From contig OZ024835.1 of the NCBI GenBank assembly GCA_964016985.1, positions 317,501 through 381,500 of the forward strand: a stretch of 64,000 nucleotides of DNA. Reading direction: 5' to 3'. Both the position numbers and the translations under genes were made by a program. This document shows, piece after piece, positions 31,253-42,475 of this stretch. The DNA is from Anodontia alba. Lineage: Eukaryota > Mollusca > Bivalvia > Lucinida > Lucinidae. The notes beneath the pieces are model-generated. The model was not told the DNA's origin and made no database searches. It was given only the letters and a program-made list of their open reading frames with translations. How positions within the stretch are numbered: position 1 is the stretch's first letter; every line of letters starts with the position of its first letter.

Positions 31253-32955
31253 TATGCTCTAAGTATTCGAACAGGCAACGGCGTCTGATCCGGACCTACA
31301 CTTTTTGCATTAAGAACAGGATTTTTACTCTATGTATTTGGACAGGAAGCACAAGCTATCAGTGTAGACCCTGATCAGAAGCTGACTGAGCACCATATTT
31401 GTTCCAAGTTTTCGGACAACCACACTGTAAATTTCAGGGAACATGTTACGCGTTTTGAGGGTGTTGCATACCAAAACACCGATATTTTCTAGCAAAACAT
31501 TGGCGTTTTGCAGATGTTTTCTAGTGTTTTGCGCTAAAACACCAGCCATTTTACACCGTACATGCTTCCAGTTACTAAGCTGTGTTGTGGGCGGGGTTGT
31601 ATATAATCGGATGTGAAACATAACTAAGCTGTGTTATGGGCGGGGGTGTATATGATTTATAATGATTTTTAGTATAAGAGGAAATTAAAATCATCAGTAC
31701 GGATGTGGTTGATGGCCTTTAGTGCCCTGTCCAGTCTTGTAACCAGTCCGAATGGCCACAGACCGGATTTGGGCCTGTCTCTGAAAGGCCTGTAGATCAT
31801 TGTGATGCTCCGGGATGGCTGTTTTCTAAAAAACAGATTTTGATGAGCACTTAGAGAAATACTGGTGTCTTTTGTGAAGTGACAATTTGTAGGCTATTTT
31901 TTTTCTAAGTTTTCAAAACGGTGCCTGTTTTCAAGGTGTTGTGCATGAAAACACGTTATGGTCCAATCACGTTGAAGTCACGTGGTCGGAAACTATTTTT
32001 AAAACTATTTTTATTTTAGTTTGAGAATTTTAGACGGTCACATTTTAACTGACAGGAAATCCATTTAATTCTAAAATAATAAAGTTTACAATAAAAAAAA
32101 AACTTTTCTGTTTTCCTTTTCCAAACCAATCCAGACGCTTGATATATGTTTCAAATACATTTGTCAAGCGTCTGAACAGTCGATCTTTCTGCTCGCCATT
32201 TTCGTCAAGTTTAGGAGCCTTCACAAAGATTTAGTTTTTTTAGCCATTGTACATTCAGCTGATACTTCCATCGTAAATTTGCGTTGCTTAGGCATCTAAT
32301 ATATAGTTTCTAGAGTTTAAAATCCCGTTTCTGTATTTTGAATTATATTCAAAAACATTTTTCTGTCTACATAACCACCGTGCCTTGGAAGTCTGTGGGT
32401 GGGGTAGTTTTTGTGAATTCACTCAGAACCAAAATAAACTGGTTCTTTGTGGGTTAAATATATCTATATATTTCTACCATTCACTGCACTCTTGTGACAG
32501 TCACATCTGAATTACGAGAGCTCAGTTCGCGGTATAGTCCTACAAGTCGGCCCTCGTTTTTTTCTGTTTCTCTTTATGATACATAGTTTTGAGTTTTGAG
32601 GTCTTACCAGTACATGAAAATAGTCAAGATGTGGTTGACATCGAATTTTGTTCACATTTGGTGATAAAACATTATTTATATAGATAAATATGTTGACCTC
32701 ACTATCCTAGATGCCATACCAAGCTGTTAGCTTCTAAAGGACGCATCTTGACGATTCTGATTATATTCTATGGTAGAATTATTAAATTGTATATTGATAA
32801 ATCTTTTTCCATCGAAACCCCTTCTCACCAAAAGACAGGAATAATTATAAAATATCAGATGCAAGGGAGATATTCCCAAATTACCTTAGCTGTTAGGTAA
32901 CAGGTATTTCTGCATTTTCAGGGAAACAAACAGGAAACTTCCAGTCACTTGTGGT
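31253..32955. other. Spacer: end of palindromic array, then unrecognised sequence
   Basis: 31253-31410 continues the palindromic array (GGCAACGGCGTCTGATCC, GTGTAGACCCTGATCAG). At about 31570-31660 a ~30-bp block (ACTAAGCTGTGTTGTGGGCG) occurs twice. From 31420 to 32000 several AAAACACC/GGTGTTTTG-like words occur in both orientations. I see no gene or recognisable element from 32000 to 32955. Confidence 0.5.
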
Positions 32956-33118
32956 AAAATGATGAATGATGATGAGTTCAGGTTTAACGACGCATCAACC
33001 CATGAGGGTCATTTGCGTCAAAATGGTGAACTAACATGGTTCTGTAGTGAAACGATTATAATGATAAGTCACAAATGCATAAAATGTATAACTAGAACGA
33101 ATTTAAAAATTAAAGCAG

Positions 33119-36100
33119 TTATACTTTGTTAAAAAGATTGATGTGTTTTAAAAACATAAGTATGCTATCATTTGGTACATTTTCAAATAAGTATCTCAGG
33201 TCATTTGTTTGGAAGAATTGACGTCGTACATGAGAGAATTCAATGCAATCGATCAGAAAGTGTTTTACCGTAAAAGGTTCATTACAGCTGATACAAAATG
33301 GCTGATCTTCTCGTTTGAGTAGATAAGAATGTGTGAGTCTAGTATGACCTATACGTAGACGAGTAAGAACCACTTCTTCTCGCCTTAATGACCGATAAAT
33401 ATTATTTTTACCAAGAACCGGTTTTATTTCATGTAGTTTATTGAATGTCGCTCTGTCCCATGACAGCTGCCATTTGGATAAGATGTACCTGTTGATAAAA
33501 GATTTAAAATCTGTACATGGAAGTTTAAAATTCGAAATTTCTAGATCGAGTGAGGCCTTTGCTTTTACGTCGGCAGCCTCGTTACCTTTTATGCCAACAT
33601 GGCTGGGGAGCCAACAGAACAAAATTTCCTTAGTTTTTGATAGCTCGTGATGTTTTTCTATCACGTTCTGGATTTTGGGATTTTTTGAAGATGTATGATT
33701 TAGAGATTTCAAAACAGAAAGGGAGTCAGAGAAAATAACGAATTTGTTCTCTAAAGAGTTATTCATAACGTAATCCAAAGCCATATCAATAGCCTTGGAT
33801 TCAGCAGTGAAAATAGATGAGCAATTAGGAAGGCGGATCTTTTCATGGTGGCTGCCCGATATATACGCACAGCCAACCTTATCTTCAACTTTTGAGCCAT
33901 CAGTGTAGATCTGTTGATAATCTGAAAGTCGCGACTGTAATTCTTGGAAGTTTTGTTTCATGAGATGTGAATCAGAAAGTGACTTTTTGCTGTTGTGTAA
34001 ATCGAAAAGAATATTTGGTTTCGTAATGCACCAGGATGGAATATCAGAAAACGAGTGTTTTTGAATGTTTTTAATGTTAATATTAGTAGATTCTAAAAGT
34101 GGTGCTATACGAAGGCCGAAGGATTTAATAGCGTTAGGTTTTCTTTCATAATATTCCTGAAATTGTGGTGGAAATGTGACTTCAAAAGCAGGGTTAGAAG
34201 GGTTAGCAGCAAGTCTGATGGCATACTGAAGGGACAATTTTTCTCTGCGTAGCCATAACGATGGCTCATCTGCTTCCACGTTAAGACTCGATACTGGAGA
34301 TGTACGAAAAGCTCCCAATGCTAAACGAAGTCCTTGATTATGTACAGTGTCTAACATCTGTAGATAAGATTTTCTAGCAGATCCATATACGATGGACCCA
34401 TAATCAAGTTTTGATCGAATTAAAGAACGATACAGGTGAAGAAGAGTTGTTCTGTCCGCTCCCCAACTTGTGTGAGATAAAACTTTTAAAAGGTTTAATG
34501 CTTTTAAACATTTCGCTTTCAAGTATTTTATATGGAGTATGAAGGAGAGTTTTTTATCAAATATAACCCCAAGAAATTTAGATTCAGCAACAACTGGTAT
34601 TTGAGATCCATATATGTAGAGCGCTGGATCGTTGTGTATTTTCCGTTGTTGACAGAAATGAACGCACTGAGTTTTCGATTTGGAAAATTTAAAGCCATTT
34701 CTAGTTGCCCAGTCTTCAATTCTATTTAGACATTGCTGTAGATGTCTTTCTATTGTGCGCATATTTTTCGAGCGAAAACAAATACAGAAATCATCAACGT
34801 ACAAAGAACCATCTGTTTTGTAATCCAGACAGTTTATAATATCGTTTAATTTCACGTTGAATAACGTGGTTGAAAGTATGGCTCCTTGAGGAACGCCCTG
34901 TTCTTGATCATAGAGATCAGACAGGGTCGATCCTACACGCACTTGTATTGTACGATCTTCAAGAAAACTTTTAATAAAGTTTGGTAGTCTTCCTTTCATA
35001 CCAAAGTTATGTAGGTCTTTTAAAATTCCATATCGCCAAGTTGTATCATAGGCTTTTTCCAAATCGAAAAATACAGCGACTACATGTTCTCGTTTGATAA
35101 AAGCATCACGGATAAAAGTTTCTAGTCTAACTAAATTATCATTGGTACTACGTTCAGCTCGGAATCCCGACTGAAGTTTTGTTATCAGATTGTTAGATTC
35201 TAAGTACCAAACAAGTCGTTTGTTTATCATTCTCTCTAGTGTTTTGCAAAGGCAACTTGTTAGCGCTATTGGTCTGTAGTTTGTTGGTTCTGCATGATCT
35301 TTCCCTGGTTTGGGAATAGGTATAATTGTGGCCAAACGCCAGCTTCCTGGAAAAACTCCTGTTGTCCATATACCGTTGAAAATATGTAAAAGTGTGTCAA
35401 GGGCGGTTTCGGGAAGGTGTTTAAGCATCTGGTAATGGATGTCATCAGGGCCTGTAGCTGTATCTTTTGATACTGCGATAGCATCTTTAAGTTCTGTAAT
35501 GTTAAACAGGCTGTTATATTCTTCAGTATTTGAAGAGGTGAAATTAAGTTTGATCTTTTCTTCTTGTTTTTTGATGTTTTGAAACTTCTCTGAATAATTC
35601 CGAGATGAAGAATTATCCAAAAAAGTTTCGCCAAGTGTGTTTGCTATCTCTTCCTTTGATGTGGCCTTTGTTCCACGTTTTGTATTTAAGTGGGTGAAAC
35701 TGAATGATTTTGATTTACCAGATATTTTTCGTATCATGTCCCAAACCTTTTTAATTGGAGTTTTATAATTTAAATTCGAAACGTAAGATTTCCATGATTT
35801 GCGTTTGGAGGCCTTTATTGTTCGACGAGCCTTTGCTCTGAAATTCTTTACTTTATTCAGGTTCTCCTTTGTTGGATATCTGCAGAACTTTGATAATGCT
35901 TGCTTACGCTGTTTTATGGCATCTTTGCATTCATCATTGTACCATGGCTTGCTTTTCTTTGGATTTGTCGAGGTTTTCGGTATACTTTTGTTAGAGATAT
36001 CGAGAAGAGAAGAAGTAAAATCATCTAGAGGATCCAAGGAATTGTTAAACTTATCTATTTTTAGACTTTCTTCACATAATGAGTGATACAATTCCCAATT

Positions 36101-36808
36101 TGCTTTATTTAGTTTCCACTTTGCGTTGTGATCGTTCGTGGAATTATTTACGCTTTCAATAATAACAGGGAAGTGGTCACTTCCATGTTGATCTTCACTG
36201 ACCGTCCAATCGAAATCCAGCAGTAGAGATGGATGACATAGGGAAAGATCTAAAGAAGAAAAATTTCCAGTTGCAGGGTGGAGATAGGTGTGAGATTTGT
36301 CATTCATAAGACAAAGATCGTTTTTGGTTATAAAGTCTTCAATAATATTATTACCTTTAGGGTTGTTATCTTTACATCCCCAAAGGATATTGTGACCATT
36401 GAAGTCACCAACTAGTATATAGGGTGAAGGGAGTTGTTTGAGTAAAGTGTCTAAATGTTCGGTCTCTAAATGAAAATTTGGAGGTATATACACAGAACAA
36501 ATAGTAATTTCTTTATCTAAAGTGACAGAAATCGCAACGGCTTGAAGATTGGTTACAAGTTTAATTTCTCGCTGGGGACATGAAGAGTGAACTAAGATTG
36601 AGCTTCCACCAGATGGCCTCTGGCCTTCGGAATATATATAATTGTATGTAATGAAATCTCTGATATGTAATTGATCATCAGTTTTTAAAAAAGTTTCTTG
36701 CAAGCAAAAAACTGATGGACTCAATAAAGATAAAAGTAATAAGATCTCGTTATAGTTTGACTTTAGACCTCGACAGTTCCATTGTATTATTTTGTGATTT
36801 GAATTCAT
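33119..36808 (-). CDS. LINE H ORF2: APE endonuclease, reverse transcriptase, RNase H
   Basis: Intact 1229-codon ORF2, same architecture and catalytic residues as in copy I (endonuclease GDFNGHNILWG and SDHFPV, RT FFDLEKAYDTTWR and YVDD, RNase H YTDGSK...FSDSLS...WLPSHVG). One extra residue lies in the endonuclease (KGNNIIEDF, where I has KGNIIEDF). Small differences include FILHIKYLK for FIPHIKYLK and LPNCSSIF for LPDGSSIF near RNase H, which may or may not affect function. The start lies 31 nt after the ORF1 stop, in a different frame from ORF1. Confidence 0.95.
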   Translation of the reverse strand: MNSNHKIIQWNCRGLKSNYNEILLLLSLLSPSVFCLQETFLKTDDQLHIRDFITYNYIYSEGQRPSGGSSILVHSSCPQREIKLVTNLQAVAISVTLDKEITICSVYIPPNFHLETEHLDTLLKQLPSPYILVGDFNGHNILWGCKDNNPKGNNIIEDFITKNDLCLMNDKSHTYLHPATGNFSSLDLSLCHPSLLLDFDWTVSEDQHGSDHFPVIIESVNNSTNDHNAKWKLNKANWELYHSLCEESLKIDKFNNSLDPLDDFTSSLLDISNKSIPKTSTNPKKSKPWYNDECKDAIKQRKQALSKFCRYPTKENLNKVKNFRAKARRTIKASKRKSWKSYVSNLNYKTPIKKVWDMIRKISGKSKSFSFTHLNTKRGTKATSKEEIANTLGETFLDNSSSRNYSEKFQNIKKQEEKIKLNFTSSNTEEYNSLFNITELKDAIAVSKDTATGPDDIHYQMLKHLPETALDTLLHIFNGIWTTGVFPGSWRLATIIPIPKPGKDHAEPTNYRPIALTSCLCKTLERMINKRLVWYLESNNLITKLQSGFRAERSTNDNLVRLETFIRDAFIKREHVVAVFFDLEKAYDTTWRYGILKDLHNFGMKGRLPNFIKSFLEDRTIQVRVGSTLSDLYDQEQGVPQGAILSTTLFNVKLNDIINCLDYKTDGSLYVDDFCICFRSKNMRTIERHLQQCLNRIEDWATRNGFKFSKSKTQCVHFCQQRKIHNDPALYIYGSQIPVVAESKFLGVIFDKKLSFILHIKYLKAKCLKALNLLKVLSHTSWGADRTTLLHLYRSLIRSKLDYGSIVYGSARKSYLQMLDTVHNQGLRLALGAFRTSPVSSLNVEADEPSLWLRREKLSLQYAIRLAANPSNPAFEVTFPPQFQEYYERKPNAIKSFGLRIAPLLESTNINIKNIQKHSFSDIPSWCITKPNILFDLHNSKKSLSDSHLMKQNFQELQSRLSDYQQIYTDGSKVEDKVGCAYISGSHHEKIRLPNCSSIFTAESKAIDMALDYVMNNSLENKFVIFSDSLSVLKSLNHTSSKNPKIQNVIEKHHELSKTKEILFCWLPSHVGIKGNEAADVKAKASLDLEISNFKLPCTDFKSFINRYILSKWQLSWDRATFNKLHEIKPVLGKNNIYRSLRREEVVLTRLRIGHTRLTHSYLLKREDQPFCISCNEPFTVKHFLIDCIEFSHVRRQFFQTNDLRYLFENVPNDSILMFLKHINLFNKV

Positions 36809-36839
36809 TTTAGACGTTAAATTTTAGTTAGACTAGCAA

Positions 36840-38255
36840 CTAAGGATATGTTATTGGTGATTTTGATCTATTATTGTTGACGTGTGAATGTTCTGATGAT
36901 CTCGATCTATTTCTGTTAGTTCGTGGGCGATCTGGAGCTTCTCCTAACTCCATATCATCGCTACTGTCACTCAAAGATCCGAATCTGTTATGTTGTTGAA
37001 TAACATTATTTGAACCTTTTCGTTCTCTGTTTGATGTGCTTGGTCTTTGTGTTCCTTGACTAGATTTTGATTTTGTTTCTTTCGTAGGTGGAGATGAATG
37101 ACTTCTTGCTTGTCTTTCTTTCTGTTGTTGTTTCTTCCAATCTTTCCTTATCATCTCAATGGTGGCTTTTTTCAGGCCACCCTCTCCTTTTTTCTCCTCA
37201 ATAGGTGTCTTGGTTTGATTTTTGTTTGTGGTGTTTGTTTGACCTTTTTGTTTCTGCAGATCTTCTGTTTTGCTGTTTGTGTTTGTTGTATTTGATTGTA
37301 CTGCAGAGTCGAGAATAGTGATCGGATCAGTTTGAGTGGCAGTATCAACCACGGAAACCTTTCTCATAGAAGACTGGGTGATGTTGGCATAACTGATTCC
37401 AGGTATTGGAGTTGGGGTCTCAACAAGTTTCCTCGCTTCAACGAAAGAAATATTTCTGGTGAACTTGATACGCAAGATTTCCTTTTCTTTGTGCCAAATT
37501 CGGCATTCTTTAGAGTCAGCACTGTGTTTTTCACCACAATTGACACAGTGTAATTCGTTGCTACATCTATTTTCGAGGTGTTCTCCTGTTTGACCGCATT
37601 TCGAACAGATAGGGTCTTTAGAACACCTATCCTCATGGTGTCCATATTTTTGACAATTATGACAACGTAAGGGATTTGGTACGTAGACTTCTACGTTGAC
37701 TCTAAAGTATGCCACTTTGACCGTTTTGGGTAAAACTGGCGTATTGAAAGTAAAAACAAAGGTGTTTGTGTCTTTTAACTCTCCGTTTCGTTTTATTTTG
37801 AATCTTTTTACTCCAGTAACTCCTTGAGATTTTGTGCCCTCGAGAATCTCCTCCTCGCCGCAATTCCTCAATTCGGGACAACGAATTACCCCTTTTGAGG
37901 AATTAAGCGAGGTATGGGGGTACACTCGGACTTTCAAGTCGTGAAAAGTCTGTGCACGAAGAAGATTCTCGGCATGGGCTTTCTTGGATACCTCAATGAG
38001 TAACTGGTTCGATCTGTTTAGTTTTTTTATGTTTTCCGGTTCACCAGCTATACTCTGTATGACCTTTTGTATCAAAAAAGGGGACAGAGATGTTATCTGT
38101 CTGCCCTCTTCTTTGCTTTCAACTAAAATGAAGCGTGGAAAATGTTGATGAGACGTATCATTTGTTGAGGTAGTTGGAGGTTGAGAATTTTCGTCAAAAT
38201 CTGAATTATCAGTGTCTGGGGTTTGTTTAGTTCTTTTTCTTTTATCATTACCCAT
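36840..38255 (-). CDS. LINE H ORF1: gag-like RNA-binding protein, divergent N-terminal part
   Basis: Intact 471-codon ORF starting MGNDKRKRTKQTPDTD. The three zinc knuckles are conserved (CHNCQKYGHHEDRC, CSKCGQTGEHLENRC, CVNCGEKHSADSKEC). Residues 1 to about 350 differ from copies I and C at many scattered sites. From about residue 350 on the sequence is almost identical to them, apart from loss of two residues (VNNNRSKSP for VNNSNNRSKSP). Either recombination between subfamilies or template switching would give this pattern. Confidence 0.94.
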   Translation of the reverse strand: MGNDKRKRTKQTPDTDNSDFDENSQPPTTSTNDTSHQHFPRFILVESKEEGRQITSLSPFLIQKVIQSIAGEPENIKKLNRSNQLLIEVSKKAHAENLLRAQTFHDLKVRVYPHTSLNSSKGVIRCPELRNCGEEEILEGTKSQGVTGVKRFKIKRNGELKDTNTFVFTFNTPVLPKTVKVAYFRVNVEVYVPNPLRCHNCQKYGHHEDRCSKDPICSKCGQTGEHLENRCSNELHCVNCGEKHSADSKECRIWHKEKEILRIKFTRNISFVEARKLVETPTPIPGISYANITQSSMRKVSVVDTATQTDPITILDSAVQSNTTNTNSKTEDLQKQKGQTNTTNKNQTKTPIEEKKGEGGLKKATIEMIRKDWKKQQQKERQARSHSSPPTKETKSKSSQGTQRPSTSNRERKGSNNVIQQHNRFGSLSDSSDDMELGEAPDRPRTNRNRSRSSEHSHVNNNRSKSPITYP

Positions 38256-38822
38256 GATGAAGTTGTATTAAAATTCGTCCTCCGTGCTCTCCGCCCACCA
38301 CGGAGCCCAACGAGGGAACACATAAATGGAGTGGCTTTCCTACTCACATGTGCTAGAGATACACAGAAGATATACTCGCACGAGCAAAATGCTGCACGAT
38401 TGACCCGTTAAGCCGCCGCCTTCTTAGGATTGGAAAGATTGAGAAATAAGAATTATGGGCAAACGGTGAGTATCAGTATGATACAAAAGACAAGGAAGAG
38501 AAAGAAAAGGTTTTTCCTAGGGCTTGACGCGACCAGCCGATTGACCGTGCCGGGTCTCACGGACACCCTTCTACACCGAAATCCAGGCCAAAGAGGCGTG
38601 TTGAGCCATCAGGAGAGAACAAACTCCCAATAACTCTCAACCTCCAGGATCCCTTCTTCCGGCTTACGGGTTGCCACCCACGGCAAACGGGTGGTATTTC
38701 CTCTTCGCTCTTCCCAAAGGGGACAATTACTGCTCACCAAGCTAGCAACGTTCCCAGTGGGAATTGAGCCCCCAGGGCCTCGACAAGGCGGAAAGTTTAA
38801 TACCCAGGGGAAAATGATGAAT

Positions 38823-39987
38823 TTTATCATAGTTAAATGATGACTGAAACTAATATAAAATTGTATTTTGAATGTCAACCAGAACTTGGCTTTTTTTCTC
38901 ATTCATTGAAGGCCTCAAAAGTCTATCAGAAAAAAAAAGTTCTTGCGGGCTGGCTTGTCAGACTATTCTCAGTGTAGTCATACTGCGTTGAGGAATTGTC
39001 TCCCGTGTCAACAAAGTCCCGGCCAATCAATGACCATAGGAAGTTGCATCTCACAATCTGATCGGCCCTCTTCAATTACAGAGATGGCATAGCATTTTGT
39101 CTTTTCGAATTTAAAGTGTAAATACACTTCAGGAACTGACTGAATCAGATCCCAAACCCTATCCCCAACATCAAAAGGAAAGATTGACAAAGACATCCCA
39201 ACAAACAAATTGATTACAAGTGATAAGCCGAGTCAGCAGCTCTTTCCCAAATACGTGGCAACTCAGTTATCTTTACTGAACTAAATAATTTAGACCAACA
39301 GAAGGGTTAAAATGATAAAATAAACAGAAAATCTAGAAAAATACTGAATTACACTTTGCTTGAGGGCCAGTCCAATTTCTTTGTTTGCCATCCTGTGCAG
39401 TGTCCAGAGTCTGAGAATATAGGAAAACTGCTTGTAATTGACCATTTGTGGTCCAACTTTCATCGAAGTAAGATCTGAAACTGACTTATTTGAGTTATTA
39501 TAAACTTACTGTGAAGAGTATATTATAGTTGTTTGGGAACATTGAGCCCATTAGTGGATTTTGAAAACATCTGAACACTTTGGTGAGGCTTTGTTGACCC
39601 CAAATTCAATGTTTTGCCTAGAAAATTTAAAAATCTTTATTATCTTGATGTTCTTTGCTTCCAAAAGCCCTACTTTCAGTGTTTTTATTTTGCCATTTTT
39701 ACAGCCGTTTATGGGTGGTATTCCCAGTCCAAAAATGGCCCTATTTTCCCCCACCAGGTATTTTTTCCCAAATCAAACAAAATTGCCCTTCACATTTGCC
39801 CAAACTATGTCGTACAGGTAGCTTCCCAAAAGCTCTGATAAAAACACTGACTTTTATACATGTAGAACTAACACTGTCTGAAAAGACACTACGGTATGAT
39901 GTATTAGCAAATAGGAGCAGAAGTCTGGTCTCATACACACACACACAAAGTTGGCTTCTACCTTTTTATAAAACTTGAACAGTCAAA
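38823..39987. other. Upstream region of the transposase-like gene
   Basis: No repeat recognised. A minus-strand open frame at 39208-39008 (starts MFVGMSLSIFPFDVGDRVWD, ends VIDWPGLC) has an unusually protein-like composition and might be a stray exon, but no family or splice sites could be assigned. A possible acceptor (CTTGAACAG, ending at about 39980) lies just before the ATG of the next gene. A short (CA)n run lies at about 39936-39947. Confidence 0.4.
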
Positions 39988-42413
39988 ATGTATCATTGCT
40001 CCATGTGTTCATTCTATAGTGTTTCCTTTAGAAAGTATACAATGCATATTGTAAGACTTTACCGAAGTGAGCCAAATTTTTTGGTAACATGTTGTAGAAA
40101 TAATTGTCAGTATAGTACTAAGTCATGGAATGCATTTAAAATGCATGTGAGTAGAACACATTCAAGGGAAGTAGCAGGTGCATTTGGTAACGAAGTCGAA
40201 GACACTTCCTTTGAATCAGAGCTTGAGGATCTTCATGTAGATACTGAAGATACAGTCTTATGTGATATCAACAAACATATAAATGCAAAGTTTCTTCTTG
40301 CTCTAAAGGTTAGTCATGGTATTTCAGAGAGAGGAGTTGCTGGCATAATTCAAAACACAGAAGAACTTGTTGTAGGTCACTTGATCTCAATGAAAAATAA
40401 AATAAAAGACAAAATGGCAGAACATGAGTATGATACCTCTGTTCTTGACAGTATAGGTACAGAGAGTGTCTTTGAAGGCCTGTCTACGAAGGATCTGCAG
40501 TTTAAATTTTTCAAAGAGCAATGTGGCTTAATTTCAAGTGAACCAGTTTACATGGGTGAAAGTTTGTGCAAAATTAGGGGTGCATTCAAGCAAAGGAAAA
40601 AGTACGGGTATATCATTCCTTTCCTGAAGAATATAGAGCAACTTATGTCGATGCCTGAAGTCTTGTTTTGGGTGAAAAACTCACACAAAACACTTGATGG
40701 TATTTCAAGAGACATATGTGATGGTTCTTTTATGCAGAATGTCAGCATAGGAAATGGTGCACTTCATATTGAAGTTGTTTTGTATCTTGATGACATAGAA
40801 ATTGTCAACCCAATTGGCACACATGTAAAGAAGCATAAGCTTACTATGTTCTACTTCACTCTTGCAAATATCGCACCATCATTTAGGTCCCGTTATGAGG
40901 CAATACAGCTTCTTGCAATTGCAAAAACAGTTGATGTAAAAAAATTTGGCTTGAAGAAACTTCTGAGTGACTTTATTGCAGGCATTAACACCCTGAAAAC
41001 AGGTATTCAGATGTCAGTGAGGGGACAAAAATTAACAGTTTATGGGTCATTAGTAATGGTTCTTGGGGATACTCCGGCAGCTCAATGGATAGGAGGGTTT
41101 AAAGAGGGTGTAGGCTTTGCAAACCATGGTTGCAGAACATGCAATGCATCAGCAACAACAATGAAATATCAGTTTTTGGCAAAGCATTTTCAGGAGAGAG
41201 ATCAGGAGGAGCATGAAAATAGATGTGCACAGCTTTCTCAATTGAGTAAAACATCATCAGTATATTGGAGTAGGTGTTGGGGAATCAATGAAAGAAGCTG
41301 TCTTCTTGACATTGCAGGTTTTAACCTTTCTGTTAGCTTGGTTCATGATCCAATGCATATTTTGAATGAGGGTATTGTCATTAAGGAAATATGTTGCATG
41401 CTGTATTACTTTGTTGAACTGAAGAAGTATTTCACACTTTCATGGTTGAATGATTCCATGTCTTCATACACTTACTCCTATTTGGAGCAGAAGGACAAAC
41501 CTGAAACAATAAAAAAAAAAATGATATACTTGAAGGAAAGCTTAAACTCACATCTGCCTGTATCATGACGCTTTGTAGCATACTGCCCCATATATTAGGC
41601 CCCAAAATCCCTGAAGATGATACCAAGTGGAACCTGTTCCTTAAACTTGTGCAAATAACGCACATAGCAACTAGCCCGTATGCCTGCAAAGAAACTGTTC
41701 CAGATTTAGAACAGCTGGTATATACTCACAATAATGACTTTAAGCTTGAATATCCCAAAGTTCCCTGCTCTCCCAAATTCCACTACTTGATACATCTTCC
41801 AAAACAAATTGAAAGATTTGGTCCTGGTAGGTGTCATTGGACTATGCGATTTGAAGGCAAACATTTATTCTTTAAAAACATTAAGTGGAAATGTTTTAAA
41901 AGTATTGCATATAGCATGAGCATGCGCCATCAGCTTTGGATGTGTTGGAAACAGTTGGGAATCCTTGGGAAACCATCTGAAAATTATCTGTATGCTGGAG
42001 ACATAGTCAGTTACCCAAATAAGATAGATTTGAGTGACCTACCTGATGAAATTCAAAATTGTATCAGAGAAGCAAATATGCATACTATGAAGATTTTTGA
42101 ATCAAAGGATGTTATGATCAAAGGCCATTGTTACAGGCCTGGTTGTGTTCCTGCGCTAGATTATTTTGACTTCTGGCCATCATATGGTGTTGTAGACAGA
42201 ATACTGGTAATTGACTATCAGAAATTCTTTCTGTTGACAAAACTAGATGTAATAGAGTTTGATAATCATATAGGCTCTTATGTTGTTATGCGTTCAGAAA
42301 TGAAAAAACTATTGAAGTATCAGACCCTAAAATATGTTTGGCCTTTGTCCATGCATATATACAATGGAAGTACTGTTATTATGGACAAATACAGGTTTTT
42401 TAGTGATATTTAG
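39988..42413 (+). pseudogene. C2H2 zinc-finger, DDE transposase-like protein, one frameshift
   Basis: About 808 codons in two overlapping frames. The first part (39988-41568) starts AAAATGTATC and has N-terminal C2H2-type finger motifs (YHCSMCSFYSVSFRKYTMH; CCRNNCQYS...FKMHVSRTH). It then has a region like those found in large families of transposase-derived proteins in fish and invertebrates: LYLDDIEIVNPIGTHVKKHK, YGSLVMVLGDTPAAQ, HGCRTCNAS, VHDPMHILNEG. These D, D and E positions suggest a DDE/RNase H-like catalytic core. The second part (to 42413) has HYLIHLPKQIERFGPGRCHW and MRFEGKHLFFKNIK. The shift falls in the A11 run at 41511-41521; the downstream frame is open right through that run, so one base gained or lost there, by mutation or sequencing error, explains the break. 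DNA-transposon or domesticated gene; no terminal repeats found. Confidence 0.7.
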
Positions 42414-42475
42414 GGATAAAATCAACATGATCTAGGATAAAAAGTTTGGCTCCTGAATAAAGTGATACTACAGAT

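Larger units (their letters stand above)
32968..38810 (-). mobile_element. I-group LINE copy H, full-length and intact
   Basis: Full-length minus-strand copy. AAAATGATGAAT occurs at 32956-32967 and 38811-38822 as the target duplication (its exact edge is blurred by the GAT-rich tail). 5' UTR 38810-38256 (555 nt), ORF1, 31-nt spacer, ORF2, 3' UTR with hairpin. Both ORFs are open. The 5' two-thirds of ORF1 differs noticeably from copies I and C, while the rest is nearly identical, so the copy is a mosaic. Confidence 0.96.
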
